A program made the translations under genes and the position numbers. Below, piece by piece: positions 25,831 to 34,469 of a stretch of DNA of 64,000 nucleotides. Below the pieces are notes generated by a model that ran no database searches, was not told the DNA's origin, and was given only the letters and a program-made list of their open reading frames with translations. Numbering within the stretch: position 1 is the stretch's first letter; each line of letters opens with the position of its first letter. This DNA comes from Virgifigura sp964551315 (GTDB taxonomy: Bacteria; Pseudomonadota; Alphaproteobacteria; Dongiales; Dongiaceae): positions 29,944 through 93,943 of the forward strand of contig CAZKCM010000009.1 of the NCBI GenBank assembly GCA_964551315.1, read 5' to 3'.

Positions 25831-26784
25831 ATGGAGACCCGACCGCGCTATGTCGCCGTTGGCGCCTTTGTCCTCTTTCTCATCGTCGGGCTGGTGGCGT
25901 TCGTCGTCTGGTTGGGCAAGTTTCAGGGCCGCGACGACTTCGCCTACTACGATGTGCTCTTCGAGGGTGCGGTGACGAACCTGCAGGTCGGCAGCACGGT
26001 CCGGTACCGCGGCCTCGCCGTCGGTCGCGTGGTCGACATGCGCATCGACGACGACAACATCGATCGCGTGCGGGTGACCCTCCAGGTGCGGCCCGACACG
26101 CCGGTTCGCACGAATACGGTGGCGTCGCTTGAGATTCAAGGCATCACCGGCGTTGCCTATGTTCAGCTCACGAGCGGCTCACCGGCCGGCAACCCGCTGC
26201 CGAAGACGGACGAGCCGCCGTATCCCCTCATCGCCTCGCGGCCGTCAAGCCTGGAGGAGTTGTTCCAGGGCGCACCGGATCTGGTCACCGGCCTCAACGC
26301 GCTGGTGGAGCGCGCCACCGTTCTCTTCAGCGAGGAGAACCGGCAGGCGATCGAAGCCACCCTCCGGAACCTTCGGGCGCTGACCGATGCCGTGGCGCGC
26401 AACAGCGGCAGCTTGAGCAAGGCCCTGGACAACGGCGCTGCGGCGGCCGACCAGATTCGCGGTGCCGCCGCGGAGTTCGCGTGGCTGGCCAGCGACATTC
26501 GCGGTCAGGTGACCGGTGTCGGCAAGGACGCCGCGGCGGCGATGTCCGAGCTGCAGCAAGCCGCCGAGGCGTTCTCGGCCGTCGCGAACGAACTCGACGC
26601 GCTGGTCGAGGAAAGCCGCGGTCCGGTTCGGGATTTCACCGCGGTCGGCCTTTACGAACTCACCCAGTTGATCACGGAAACGCGCCTTCTGGTCGCGTCT
26701 CTCTCGCGTGTATCGTCCCAGATCGAGCGCGACCCCGCGCGCTTCTTCTTCGGCGATCGGCAACGGGGGTTCGAGGCGGAATGA
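25831..26784 (+). CDS. mlaD: MlaD-type MCE domain protein
   Basis: A 317-residue periplasmic lipid-carrier component anchored by one N-terminal transmembrane helix (YVAVGAFVLFLIVGLVAFVVWLG). The MCE domain is at about residues 40-120, with YDVLFEGAVTNLQVGSTVRY and LEIQGITGVAYVQL. A long predicted helical tail of about 150 Ala/Glu-rich residues follows; in homologues it helps form the hexameric tunnel. The stop overlaps the lipoprotein start (ATGA). Confidence 0.92.
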   Translation: METRPRYVAVGAFVLFLIVGLVAFVVWLGKFQGRDDFAYYDVLFEGAVTNLQVGSTVRYRGLAVGRVVDMRIDDDNIDRVRVTLQVRPDTPVRTNTVASLEIQGITGVAYVQLTSGSPAGNPLPKTDEPPYPLIASRPSSLEELFQGAPDLVTGLNALVERATVLFSEENRQAIEATLRNLRALTDAVARNSGSLSKALDNGAAAADQIRGAAAEFAWLASDIRGQVTGVGKDAAAAMSELQQAAEAFSAVANELDALVEESRGPVRDFTAVGLYELTQLITETRLLVASLSRVSSQIERDPARFFFGDRQRGFEAE

Positions 26785-27458
26785 CGCTCTTCGCGTTTCT
26801 GCGAAACGGTCTTGACCGATTGCCGGGGGCGTCCGACCGACGCCGCACCGCCGCCGGGGTGATCGCCGGAGTGATCCTGGGCGCGTTGTCCGGATGCGTC
26901 CTGCCCGAGGTCGACAAGCCGATCACGCTCTACACCCTGACGCCGAAGACCACTTACGCCGAGCCGTTGCCGCAGGCCAATTGGCAACTGGTGGTCGATC
27001 CACCCAACGCGGCCGCCGCTCTGGACACCGCCAGGGTGGCGCTCGCCCGATCGCCCTACACGATCGAGTACTACGCCGGCGCGACCTGGACCGACAATGC
27101 GCCGGCGATGATCCAGACACTGCTGATCGAATCCTTCGAGAGCACGGGCAGCATCGTCGCCGTCGGGCGCGAGGCGATCGGATTGCGGCCCGATTACATC
27201 CTGAAGACCGATCTGCGCGAATTCCAGGCGGTCTATCAGGAAGGCGACGCGGTTCCGACCGTCTGGGTTCGCATGAACGCAAAGCTGGTCGAGATGCCGG
27301 ATCGGCGCATCATCGCCTCGGAAACCTTCGAGCAGAGGGTGAAGGCAGGGGGCAGGCGTTTCCCGGACGTGATCGACGCCTTCGACCAGGCGCTCGGTAC
27401 CGTGCTCAAGAACATCGTCGTGTTCACGCTCACGACGCCGGCAAGAGAAGGAGTTTGA
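26781..27458 (+). CDS. ABC-type transport auxiliary lipoprotein (PqiC/ABC_trans_aux-like)
   Basis: A 225-residue outer-membrane lipoprotein of the ABC_trans_aux family. The signal sequence ends in the lipobox LSGC (cysteine at about residue 39). The mature part begins PITLYTLTPKTTYAEPLPQ and includes LLIESFESTGSIVAVGREA and DYILKTDLREFQAVY, typical of the PqiC-like fold. It overlaps mlaD by four bases and probably completes the path of the lipid transporter to the outer membrane. No mlaC-type soluble carrier gene is present in this operon. Confidence 0.88.
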   Translation: MTLFAFLRNGLDRLPGASDRRRTAAGVIAGVILGALSGCVLPEVDKPITLYTLTPKTTYAEPLPQANWQLVVDPPNAAAALDTARVALARSPYTIEYYAGATWTDNAPAMIQTLLIESFESTGSIVAVGREAIGLRPDYILKTDLREFQAVYQEGDAVPTVWVRMNAKLVEMPDRRIIASETFEQRVKAGGRRFPDVIDAFDQALGTVLKNIVVFTLTTPAREGV

Positions 27459-27498
27459 CTGCCGTGACGACCACTCTTCCAGACAGCCGATCGATCTG

Positions 27499-28857
27499 AT
27501 GACCTACGTTTTCCATCGCGATACCCGCACGACGCTCCCGACCGCGGTGCGCGGCGAGGGGGTGTATCTCATCGACGACACGGGCCGACGCTATCTGGAT
27601 GCCTCGGGCGGCGCGGCCGTGTCCTGCCTTGGACACAGCCACGCCCGGGTGGTGGAGGCGATCCAGCGGCAGGTGGCGACGCTGCCGTTTGCCCATACGG
27701 GCTTCTTTACCAATGAGCCGATGGAGGAACTTGCGGCGACCCTGATCGCGGGGGCCCCTGCAGGTCTCGAGAAGGTCTACTTCATCTCCGGCGGCTCGGA
27801 GGCGAACGAGGCGGCGCTCAAGCTCGCGCGTCAGTACTTCCTCGAGATCGGACAGCCGGAGCGTAGCCACTTCATTGCACGGCGTCAGAGCTATCACGGC
27901 AACACGCTCGGCGCTCTGGCCACCGGTGGCAATGTCAACCGCCGGCGGCCCTATGAGCCGCTGCTTATGAAGGTAAGCCACATCGCGCCATGCTACGCCT
28001 ACCGCGAGCGCCGGCCGGACGAAAGCGAAGAGGCGTATGGCCGTCGCGCAGCGGATGAGCTCGAGGCGGCGATTCTCGAACTCGGCCCGGAAACGGTCGC
28101 CGGCTTCGTGGCCGAGCCGGTGGTGGGGGCGACGCTCGGCGCGGTCCCCGCGGTCGCCGGCTACTTCAAGCGGATTCGCGAAATCTGCGATCGCTACGGC
28201 GTTCTGCTCATTCTCGACGAGGTCATGTGCGGCATGGGCCGCACCGGAACGCTGTACGCCTGCGAGCAGGACGGCGTTTCACCGGACCTGCTCAGCATCG
28301 CCAAGGGGCTTGGGGCCGGTTACCAGCCCATCGGCGCTCTCCTGGTATCCGGTGCCATCTACGATGCGGTGGCTCAAGGGTCGGGCCAGTTCCGGCACGG
28401 ACACACCTATATGGGGCACGCCACGGCCTGCGCCGCCGCCCTGGCGGTCCAGCAGGCGATCCGCGAAGAGAACCTGTTGGACAACGTCCGCGAGCAAGGC
28501 GCCCGCCTGCGCGCCTTGCTAGAAGAGCGGTTTGCGCAACATCCCCATATCGGCGACATCCGCGGCCGCGGGCTGTTCCTCGGCCTCGAGCTCGTTGCCG
28601 ACCGGGACACCAAGGCGCCTTTCGATCCAGCGTTGCAACTGCATGCCCGGATCAAGCGGGAGGGCATGAAGCAGGGGCTCATGTGCTACCCGATGGGCGG
28701 GACCGTGGACGGCGCGCGCGGCGATCATGTCCTGTTGGCGCCGCCCTTCATTCTCACGACGGACCAGGCGCAGGAGATCGTCGACAAGCTCGAAGCGGCG
28801 ATCGATGCGGCGCTCGACGCCGCCGTTCGGCATTCCGGATCGGGGGCGGGCGGCTGA
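27499..28857 (+). CDS. Class III PLP-dependent aminotransferase
   Basis: A 452-residue cytosolic pyridoxal-phosphate enzyme of the class III (omega/acetylornithine-like) aminotransferase family. Key features are ISGGSEANEAALKLAR (about 97-111), the cofactor aspartate in LILDEVMCGMGRTG (Asp240) and the Schiff-base lysine in LLSIAKGLGAGYQP (Lys269). Substrate is unknown; class III members use omega-amino acids, diamines or pyruvate/beta-alanine. It begins 41 bases after the lipoprotein gene of the lipid transporter but is probably functionally separate. A TAXI-type solute receptor gene follows. Confidence 0.92.
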   Translation: MTYVFHRDTRTTLPTAVRGEGVYLIDDTGRRYLDASGGAAVSCLGHSHARVVEAIQRQVATLPFAHTGFFTNEPMEELAATLIAGAPAGLEKVYFISGGSEANEAALKLARQYFLEIGQPERSHFIARRQSYHGNTLGALATGGNVNRRRPYEPLLMKVSHIAPCYAYRERRPDESEEAYGRRAADELEAAILELGPETVAGFVAEPVVGATLGAVPAVAGYFKRIREICDRYGVLLILDEVMCGMGRTGTLYACEQDGVSPDLLSIAKGLGAGYQPIGALLVSGAIYDAVAQGSGQFRHGHTYMGHATACAAALAVQQAIREENLLDNVREQGARLRALLEERFAQHPHIGDIRGRGLFLGLELVADRDTKAPFDPALQLHARIKREGMKQGLMCYPMGGTVDGARGDHVLLAPPFILTTDQAQEIVDKLEAAIDAALDAAVRHSGSGAGG

Positions 28858-28953
28858 CGCCCGATCGCGCTCTCCCGGTTCATCGGTCCCGTTCTGCCAA
28901 GACTGACCATCGCGGGCGGCCGTCGTCGCCCGATCCAAGGACAACGCAGTATC

Positions 28954-29973
28954 ATGACGCGCATTTCCACTTCGATCGTCGTCGCCGTCGCGCTCCTCGC
29001 CTCGATCCTCCTCGGATCGAGTCCAAGCCGCGGAGAACCGGTGGAGCCCGCCTCCGACCCGGCCGCCGCGCCACCGCCGGAGCACACCCTCTTCATCGGT
29101 ACCGGGCCCGTCGTCGGGGTTTACTTTCCGGCCGGCGGGGCGATCTGCGACCTGGTCAATCGGCGCCGGCAGCAGAACGGCATCCGCTGTGCCGTCGAAA
29201 GCTCTGGCGGTTCCGTCGAGAATCTTGCGGCGCTTCGCGACGGCCGCATGGACCTGGTCATCGCCCAGTCCGACTGGCAGCACCGTGCCTATGAGGGTAC
29301 CGGGCCTTTCGAGGAAGACGGGCCGTTCGAGGACCTGCGGTCGGTTTTCGCCATCCACGCCGATTCGATCACCGTGGTGGCCGGGCCCAAGTCGGAGATC
29401 GAGACGCTTTCGGACCTCAAGGGAAAGCGTGTCAATATCGGTCCTCCCGGGTCAGGCCAGCGCGCGATGGCCGAAGCACTGATCGGGGCGCTCGGCTGGG
29501 CGCTCGACGATTTCGCCGAGGTCTCGGAGGAGGATCCGAACGAGCAGCCGGAAGCGCTCTGCGCCGGTACGCTCGATGCCCTGGTCTTTCCCGCCAGCCA
29601 CCCGAACGGCCTGATTCATCAGGCGATCCAGGGCTGCGGCGCGACGCTGATCGACGTCTCCGGCCCGGAGATCGATCAGCTGGTTGCGGAAACGCCGTAC
29701 TTCACGAAGAGCGTCATCCCGGGCGGCACTTACGCCGGCAACGACGAGGATGTCCAGACCTTCGGCGTGCGGGCGACGCTTGTCACCACGGCGCGGCAGG
29801 ACGAGGAAATCGTCTATCGGCTGGTCGCCGCGGTGTTCGACGACCTGGAACGGTTCAAGGCCCTGCACCCGGCCTTTGCGACCCTGACGCCGGAAGAGAT
29901 GATCGGCAGCGGAAACTCCGCCCCGCTGCATCCCGGGGCGCTCCGCTACTACGAGGAGCGGGGGTGGCGCTGA
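28954..29973 (+). CDS. TAXI-family TRAP-type solute-binding protein
   Basis: A 339-residue periplasmic receptor with an N-terminal signal peptide (STSIVVAVALLASILLG). The TAXI-family pattern is clear: LFIGTGPVVGVYFPAGGAICDLVN, then ESSGGSVENLAALRDGRMDLVIAQSDW and LKGKRVNIGPPGSGQR. Receptors of this family usually work with a fused DctQM-type TRAP permease, but none is encoded in this window. Relatives bind glutamate or other dicarboxylates; ligand here is unknown. It follows the aminotransferase gene by about 100 bases. Confidence 0.9.
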   Translation: MTRISTSIVVAVALLASILLGSSPSRGEPVEPASDPAAAPPPEHTLFIGTGPVVGVYFPAGGAICDLVNRRRQQNGIRCAVESSGGSVENLAALRDGRMDLVIAQSDWQHRAYEGTGPFEEDGPFEDLRSVFAIHADSITVVAGPKSEIETLSDLKGKRVNIGPPGSGQRAMAEALIGALGWALDDFAEVSEEDPNEQPEALCAGTLDALVFPASHPNGLIHQAIQGCGATLIDVSGPEIDQLVAETPYFTKSVIPGGTYAGNDEDVQTFGVRATLVTTARQDEEIVYRLVAAVFDDLERFKALHPAFATLTPEEMIGSGNSAPLHPGALRYYEERGWR

Positions 29974-30149
29974 CGGGGCGGTGCCCTCGGACGGCGGCCC
30001 GGACCCCGGGCGGCGGGACCTGGCGCCTCACGGCGGGTATTCATCTTAATGGCGGCTTAACCCGACCGTGGCATACTGCCAGCAGGCGGCGGAGGTCTCC
30101 CGACCGGAACCGGCGGCCGGGTGGCCCAAGCGGAAGGCCAAGCTGGGGC

Positions 30150-31253
30150 ATGACGAGCAATCTCACCGAAGCCGATGTCACCCGCCTCCTGAACGATCCG
30201 TCGGCGGAGGTCCGGGCGGAGACGGCCGCGAAGATCGCCCACAAGTTCGACCGGGCCGAACTCAACGAAGCCGAGCGCCGGATCGCCATCGACATCTTCC
30301 GGATCATGACGCGCGACGCCGCCCGACGCGTGCGCGAGGCCCTTTCGGCGAATCTGAAGTCAAGCGCCGATCTGCCCCGCGACGTCGCGCTGGCGCTGGC
30401 GCGCGACGTCGAATCGGTGGCCCTTCCGATCCTGGAACATTCCGCCGTTCTCACCGACGAGGACCTGATCGAGATCATCCGCAGTTCGGCCAAGGCCAAG
30501 CAGGTTGCCATCGCCGGGCGGGCCTCCGTCTCCGCGCCGGTCGCCGAGGAACTGATCGACAGCAAGAACGATGACGCGGTCGCCCGGCTGGTCGGCAACG
30601 AGGGCGCAAACCTGTCGGAGACGGCGCTGCAGCGGGTGCTGGACGCCTATGGCGACAACGACGAGATCAAGGATTCGCTCGTGCACCGTGCCTCGCTGCC
30701 CATCACGGTGGCCGAAAGGCTGGTCGCCACGGTTTCCGACAACCTTCGCGACTACCTCGTGACGCATCACGAGCTGTCTCCGGTGCTTGCCTCGGACCTC
30801 ATCCTGGAGAGTCGGGAGCGCGCCACGGTCGGGCTGCTTCCATCCGGTGCGCGGGCGCCCGACGTTGAGGAACTCGTGCGGCAGCTCAAGGCGAACGGGC
30901 GGCTCACGCCCTCGCTCATCCTGCGCTCGTTGTGTCTGGGCGATCTCGCCTTCTTCGAGGCCAGCCTGGCCGTCCTGGCGAAAACCCCGATCGTCAACGC
31001 TCGGACGCTCATTCATGATCCCGGCCCGCTGGGCTTGCGATCGATCTATCTGCGCGCCGGCCTTCCGGAGAAGCTGTATCCGGCGTTCCGCGTCGCGGTC
31101 GACGTCGCGCACGAAACCGACTACGACGGCGGCGAGCGGGACCGCGAACGCTACGTCTCGCGGATGATCGAGCGCATCCTGACGCAGTGCGAGAACGTCG
31201 GCTTCGACAATCTCGAATTCCTGTTGCGGAAGCTCAAGCAACTCGCGGCGTGA
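30150..31253 (+). CDS. DUF2336 protein
   Basis: A 367-residue cytosolic, helical, HEAT-like protein of the DUF2336 family, nearly confined to alphaproteobacteria and without an assigned function. The opening LTEADVTRLLNDPSAEVRAETAAKIAHKFD and repeated units such as EHSAVLTDEDLIEIIRSSAKAKQVAIAGR are characteristic. No signal peptide or membrane segment. ATG 30150 is the only start giving the canonical N-terminus. It is monocistronic as far as can be seen. Confidence 0.88.
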   Translation: MTSNLTEADVTRLLNDPSAEVRAETAAKIAHKFDRAELNEAERRIAIDIFRIMTRDAARRVREALSANLKSSADLPRDVALALARDVESVALPILEHSAVLTDEDLIEIIRSSAKAKQVAIAGRASVSAPVAEELIDSKNDDAVARLVGNEGANLSETALQRVLDAYGDNDEIKDSLVHRASLPITVAERLVATVSDNLRDYLVTHHELSPVLASDLILESRERATVGLLPSGARAPDVEELVRQLKANGRLTPSLILRSLCLGDLAFFEASLAVLAKTPIVNARTLIHDPGPLGLRSIYLRAGLPEKLYPAFRVAVDVAHETDYDGGERDRERYVSRMIERILTQCENVGFDNLEFLLRKLKQLAA

Positions 31254-31504
31254 CCTGCACCGCGTGGCGGGTGTCAAGGGTCGAGAGTCCGTCGATCACA
31301 GGTGGCTGCGATCGAGCTCTTCACAGGTCCGGGGCGGACCGGGTGAGAGCCTGCCCGGCATCGTCGGCTGCCAGCGGCGTACCGTTCCGGCAGTCAGATA
31401 CCTTTGCGGTCCCGATCCGCGCCGCTTCCCCGAACGCGACGTCCCACGTCTCTTAGGCGCAGCCACCACATCTGATCCACCGTCCTCCTTCGATGGAGAA
31501 GGAG

Positions 31505-31532
31505 AAAAAGCCGGGGCTGCAGGAGCCCCGGC
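31505..31532 (-). terminator. Intrinsic terminator facing minus strand
   Basis: GCCGGGGCT at 31510-31518 pairs perfectly with 31524-31532 around a 5-base loop. On the minus strand the stem is followed directly by five U residues. It cannot serve the DUF2336 gene, which is read in the other direction. Confidence 0.75.
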
Positions 31533-31625
31533 CAGTCGACAGGGAGGCTGCCGTAACTCGCTGCCAGGGGAAGCAGCAACCGCCACGGACACGGGCGGAT
31601 CGCTACGTTGTTAACGATTATTAAT
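31505..31625 (-). ncRNA. Candidate small RNA ending at the minus-strand terminator
   Basis: A terminator without a gene, preceded on the minus strand by an AT-rich patch (TAAAAT and TAATAAT-like boxes at about 31612-31630), suggests a transcript of roughly 100-120 bases. No -35 box is convincing, and the protein frames crossing it are featureless. The 3' end is supported; the 5' end and the RNA itself are inference. Confidence 0.3.
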
Positions 31626-31687
31626 TTTAGAAGGTTCCCAAGGTCGACCAGAGTCGCCAGCGACGCGCGCCCATGTGCGGCAGCATC

Positions 31688-31712
31688 GGAACGATTCGGT
31701 CTCGCCGATGTT
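31688..31712 (+). promoter_or_regulatory. EcfG-type promoter of the lipid-kinase gene
   Basis: GGAAC (31688-31692), a 16-base spacer, and TGTT (31709-31712). This matches the alphaproteobacterial general-stress sigma factor pattern GGAAC-N16/17-CGTT except for one -10 base. Transcription would begin near 31718, leaving about 30 bases before the GTG at 31749, which supports that start. Confidence 0.55.
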
Positions 31713-31748
31713 ATGTGCACGGTGCCTGACTGCGCTATCGGAGAAGGT

Positions 31749-32666
31749 GTGCCCAAGCGTCGGGCCTTGCTGCTGGTGAATGTGAAGAGCCGGCGAGGCG
31801 AGGCCGACTTTGTGACCGCCGTCGACCTCCTGAGGCGGCATGATTTCGATCTGATCGAGCGATCGACGCTCGACGCCGGCGAGATTCCACAGATCATCCG
31901 TCGTCATCGGGAGATGGTTGACTGCGTCATCATCGGCGGCGGCGACGGGACGCTCAACGCAGCGGCCGCGGCTCTGTCCGAGGCTGGTCTTCCGCTGGGA
32001 ATCCTGCCGATGGGAACGGCCAACGACTTTGCTCGTACGCTGGGGATCCCTACGGCCCTTCCGGACGCGTGCAAAATCATCACCGAAGGTGTTCTCCATG
32101 CCGTCGATCTTGGCTCGGTCAACGGCAAGTACTTCCTCAACGTCGCCAGCATGGGGCTGAGCGTGGAATGCGCCCGCCGACTGACCGGCGAGGTCAAGCG
32201 GCGCTGGGGTGTGCTCGGCTATGCGATCAGCGCGGTCGACGCCCTGAAGGCGAGCCGGTCCTTTCGGGCGAGCATCACCTGCGACGGGGAACATCATCGG
32301 TTCCGGTCGATCCAGATCGCCGTCGGCAACGGGCGCCACTACGGGGGCGGGCTGACCGTTGCAGAGGACGCCGCCATCGATGATGCGCGCCTGGATCTCT
32401 ACAGCCTCGAGCCGCAGAGCGTTTGGAAGTTGATAAGACTCATTCCCGCGATGCGCTCGGGGCGCCACGGGCAGTGGCCCGGCGTCGACGTGCTGCATGG
32501 CCAGCACATCCGGATCGACACGGACCGGCCGATGCGCATCAATACGGATGGCGAACTGACCACGCGAACCCCGGCGGAGTTCCGCGTTATTGCCGGCGCG
32601 TTGTCCGTATTCGTATCCGAGAGCTATCTGCGCGCGCGCAAGGAGGCCGGTCGTGCTCAGGGATGA
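31749..32666 (+). CDS. Diacylglycerol kinase family lipid kinase (YegS/BmrU-like)
   Basis: A 305-residue cytosolic or membrane-associated lipid kinase. The nucleotide motif IIGGGDGTLN lies at about 61-70, followed by LGILPMGTANDFARTLGIP, NVASMGLSVE and the C-terminal segment RIDTDRPMRINTDGE. GTG 31749 is chosen over ATG 31713 because a GGAGAAG site precedes it and the 31713 ATG abuts the promoter. Members phosphorylate diacylglycerol or related lipids. A DUF2383 protein gene overlaps its 3' end by 14 bases. Confidence 0.88.
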   Translation: MPKRRALLLVNVKSRRGEADFVTAVDLLRRHDFDLIERSTLDAGEIPQIIRRHREMVDCVIIGGGDGTLNAAAAALSEAGLPLGILPMGTANDFARTLGIPTALPDACKIITEGVLHAVDLGSVNGKYFLNVASMGLSVECARRLTGEVKRRWGVLGYAISAVDALKASRSFRASITCDGEHHRFRSIQIAVGNGRHYGGGLTVAEDAAIDDARLDLYSLEPQSVWKLIRLIPAMRSGRHGQWPGVDVLHGQHIRIDTDRPMRINTDGELTTRTPAEFRVIAGALSVFVSESYLRARKEAGRAQG

Positions 32667-33093
32667 ACGGCAGGCCGCGCTCAACGACGTAATCGTGGCC
32701 TGCAAGGAAGCGGCCGATGGCTACGACGATGCCGCGACGCTGATCGGTGATCCGACTCTGGCGGCGCGCTTTAGCGAATACGGACGGCAACGGCGCGAGT
32801 TCGCCGCGGAGCTCGAGGACCACATCCGGCGGCTGGGTGATCTGCCGCGGACACCGGACGCCGATTCGGAAGCCATCGAGCGCCTCGTGACGCATCTGAA
32901 GGCCGCGTTTTCGAGCGACGAGCGGGCGGCGCTGCTGCGGGAGCGGGAGGACGCCGAGGCAGAGATCGGCCGGCGCGTTGCCGACGCCCTGGATCGGGAC
33001 CTGCCGGAAGAGACGAAAGCGGTGCTGCGCCGGCTCGCGCACGCAGTGTCCGAAGCCGCGCGACATCTGGCGGCGGCCCGGGCGGGTCCGTAG
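32653..33093 (+). CDS. DUF2383 / PA2169-family four-helix protein
   Basis: A 146-residue, all-helical protein similar to the PA2169 family (DUF2383), a ferritin-like four-helix bundle of unknown role often under stress control. Features are LNDVIVACKEAADGYDDAA, then FSEYGRQRREFAAELEDHI and a long C-terminal helix rich in Ala and Arg. GTG at 32653 has AGGAGG six bases upstream, which settles the start. It overlaps the lipid-kinase gene and presumably shares its stress-type promoter. Confidence 0.82.
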   Translation: MLRDERQAALNDVIVACKEAADGYDDAATLIGDPTLAARFSEYGRQRREFAAELEDHIRRLGDLPRTPDADSEAIERLVTHLKAAFSSDERAALLREREDAEAEIGRRVADALDRDLPEETKAVLRRLAHAVSEAARHLAAARAGP

Positions 33094-33109
33094 GTCGGGA
33101 CGGCTGCCG

Positions 33110-34342
33110 TTACGGCGCGAGGCGGGGACCGGGGAGCCCTCGGGCGTTCGTGAAGTCGGCCTTTTCCAGGTTGGTGAGCTGGAACTTGGCGTCGGTGAAG
33201 TCGGCTCCGCGGAAGCATCCGTGCCGCAGATTGGCCCGGCGGAAATCGACCGGCCACAGGCGTTCGGCGCCACCGCCGTTCTCGTTGACAACCGCGGCCG
33301 CCGTGAACCGGGCCGCCGCCGCATTCACGTGATCGAGTCGCGTGCCTCGGAACGAGGCGCCGGCGCAGTCGGCCTCGACGAGCGTGGCACCCGAAAGATC
33401 GGCCGCGTCGAAACAGGCGAAGCGCAGCCGCGCTCCGTCGAACTTCGCACCGCGGAGGCAGGCGTGGCGGAAGGATGCGGCGCTAAGCTCGCGCTTGGCG
33501 AAGTCGAAGTCCTGCAGGTCCGCGCCTTCGAACTCGGCCCGCCTTCCGCGCCGGCCGCCGCTCTTGACCCAGGCCTCATGATTGCGAAGGGCGTCCTCAA
33601 CCTCTGCCGGTTCGGGCGAAGGGCGCACGAGGATCGCCTGCGACAGGTCGGTATCGGTCAAGAGACAATCCGACAGGTCCACGTCTGCCAGAACCGTCTG
33701 GACCAGCTTCGCGCCGGACAGTTGCGCACGGCTCAGCTTCGCCCCCGTTAGATCGGCGCCGGTGAGGTCGGCACCCGTCAGGTCCGCCTCGGTCAGGTCG
33801 ACTCCGCGCAGCACGGTCCCGGTCAGAATGGCGTCGCGCAGCAGTACGCCGGACAGGTTGGCGCCGGTGAGATCGGAGTTGGCGATCGTTGCGCCTTCCA
33901 TCCGAAGGCCGGAGAGATTGGCCTGGATCAGGTTCGAGTCGCTGATGGTGATGTGGTTCGCCGGGATCCGGGATCGCTTGATGAGGTCGCCGCCTTCCCA
34001 GCGGGCGAAGGAGCTTTGCTGCAGGTTCACCTCGGACATCTCGCAGGCGACGAGTTCCGCTCCGCCGAGATGGGTGCCCTGCATGTTGGCGCGCGTCAGC
34101 TTCACCCGCACGAGCGCGGCATCGGTCAGGTCCGCGCCGAAGAGGTCGGCCTCGGACATGTCGCAGTCGATGACGCAGCATCCCACCATGCCGGTGCCGA
34201 CGAAGCGTGCGCGCTGGAGCGGCCTTTCGGACAGTCGCACGCCGTTCAGGATCGATCGCGAGAGGTCCGCCTGCGCGCCCCCGGCGTTGGAGAGCCATTT
34301 CGCGTGATTCTCGAGCGCGCGCAGCAGCCGCTCCTGGTCCAT
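33110..34342 (-). CDS. Large pentapeptide-repeat protein
   Basis: A 410-residue protein built mostly of A(D/N)LxX pentapeptide repeats, expected to fold as a right-handed quadrilateral beta-helix. The first block spans about residues 24-228 (for example LTEADLTGADLTGADLTGAK). A short non-repeat hinge with PSPEPAEVEDALRNHEAW follows, then a second block from about 265 to 400. The hinge resembles the N-terminus (LLRALENHAKWL), so the protein looks like a duplicated [helix + repeat] unit. There is no signal peptide. Function unknown; some such proteins protect gyrase, but nothing here shows that. It converges on the DUF2383 gene. Confidence 0.88.
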   Translation of the reverse strand: MDQERLLRALENHAKWLSNAGGAQADLSRSILNGVRLSERPLQRARFVGTGMVGCCVIDCDMSEADLFGADLTDAALVRVKLTRANMQGTHLGGAELVACEMSEVNLQQSSFARWEGGDLIKRSRIPANHITISDSNLIQANLSGLRMEGATIANSDLTGANLSGVLLRDAILTGTVLRGVDLTEADLTGADLTGADLTGAKLSRAQLSGAKLVQTVLADVDLSDCLLTDTDLSQAILVRPSPEPAEVEDALRNHEAWVKSGGRRGRRAEFEGADLQDFDFAKRELSAASFRHACLRGAKFDGARLRFACFDAADLSGATLVEADCAGASFRGTRLDHVNAAAARFTAAAVVNENGGGAERLWPVDFRRANLRHGCFRGADFTDAKFQLTNLEKADFTNARGLPGPRLAP

Positions 34343-34469
34343 GACCGTTCCCGTCGCTGGAAAAGTTCTGCGCCGGTGAAGGACAGCACGAAAACCTTAC
34401 CAACTCCTTCTGAGCGCCGTATGGAGAGGGAGCGTTGGCTCGTTGTCTCAAATAAAAGCGGATTTCGTA

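Larger units (their letters stand above)
31254..31748. other. Gap with minus-strand terminator and stress-type promoter
   Basis: These 495 bases hold no convincing protein gene. They contain a perfect intrinsic terminator that faces the minus strand (31505-31532), an AT-rich patch at about 31608-31632, and a GGAAC-N16-TGTT promoter for the lipid-kinase gene. The terminator has no obvious gene upstream of it, see the candidate RNA entry. Confidence 0.6.

Noticed and set aside
33750..33840. Direct repeats in the DNA (GGTCAGGTC-type units)
   Set aside because: They are the codons of the pentapeptide repeats in the minus-strand protein, not a CRISPR array or an iteron.
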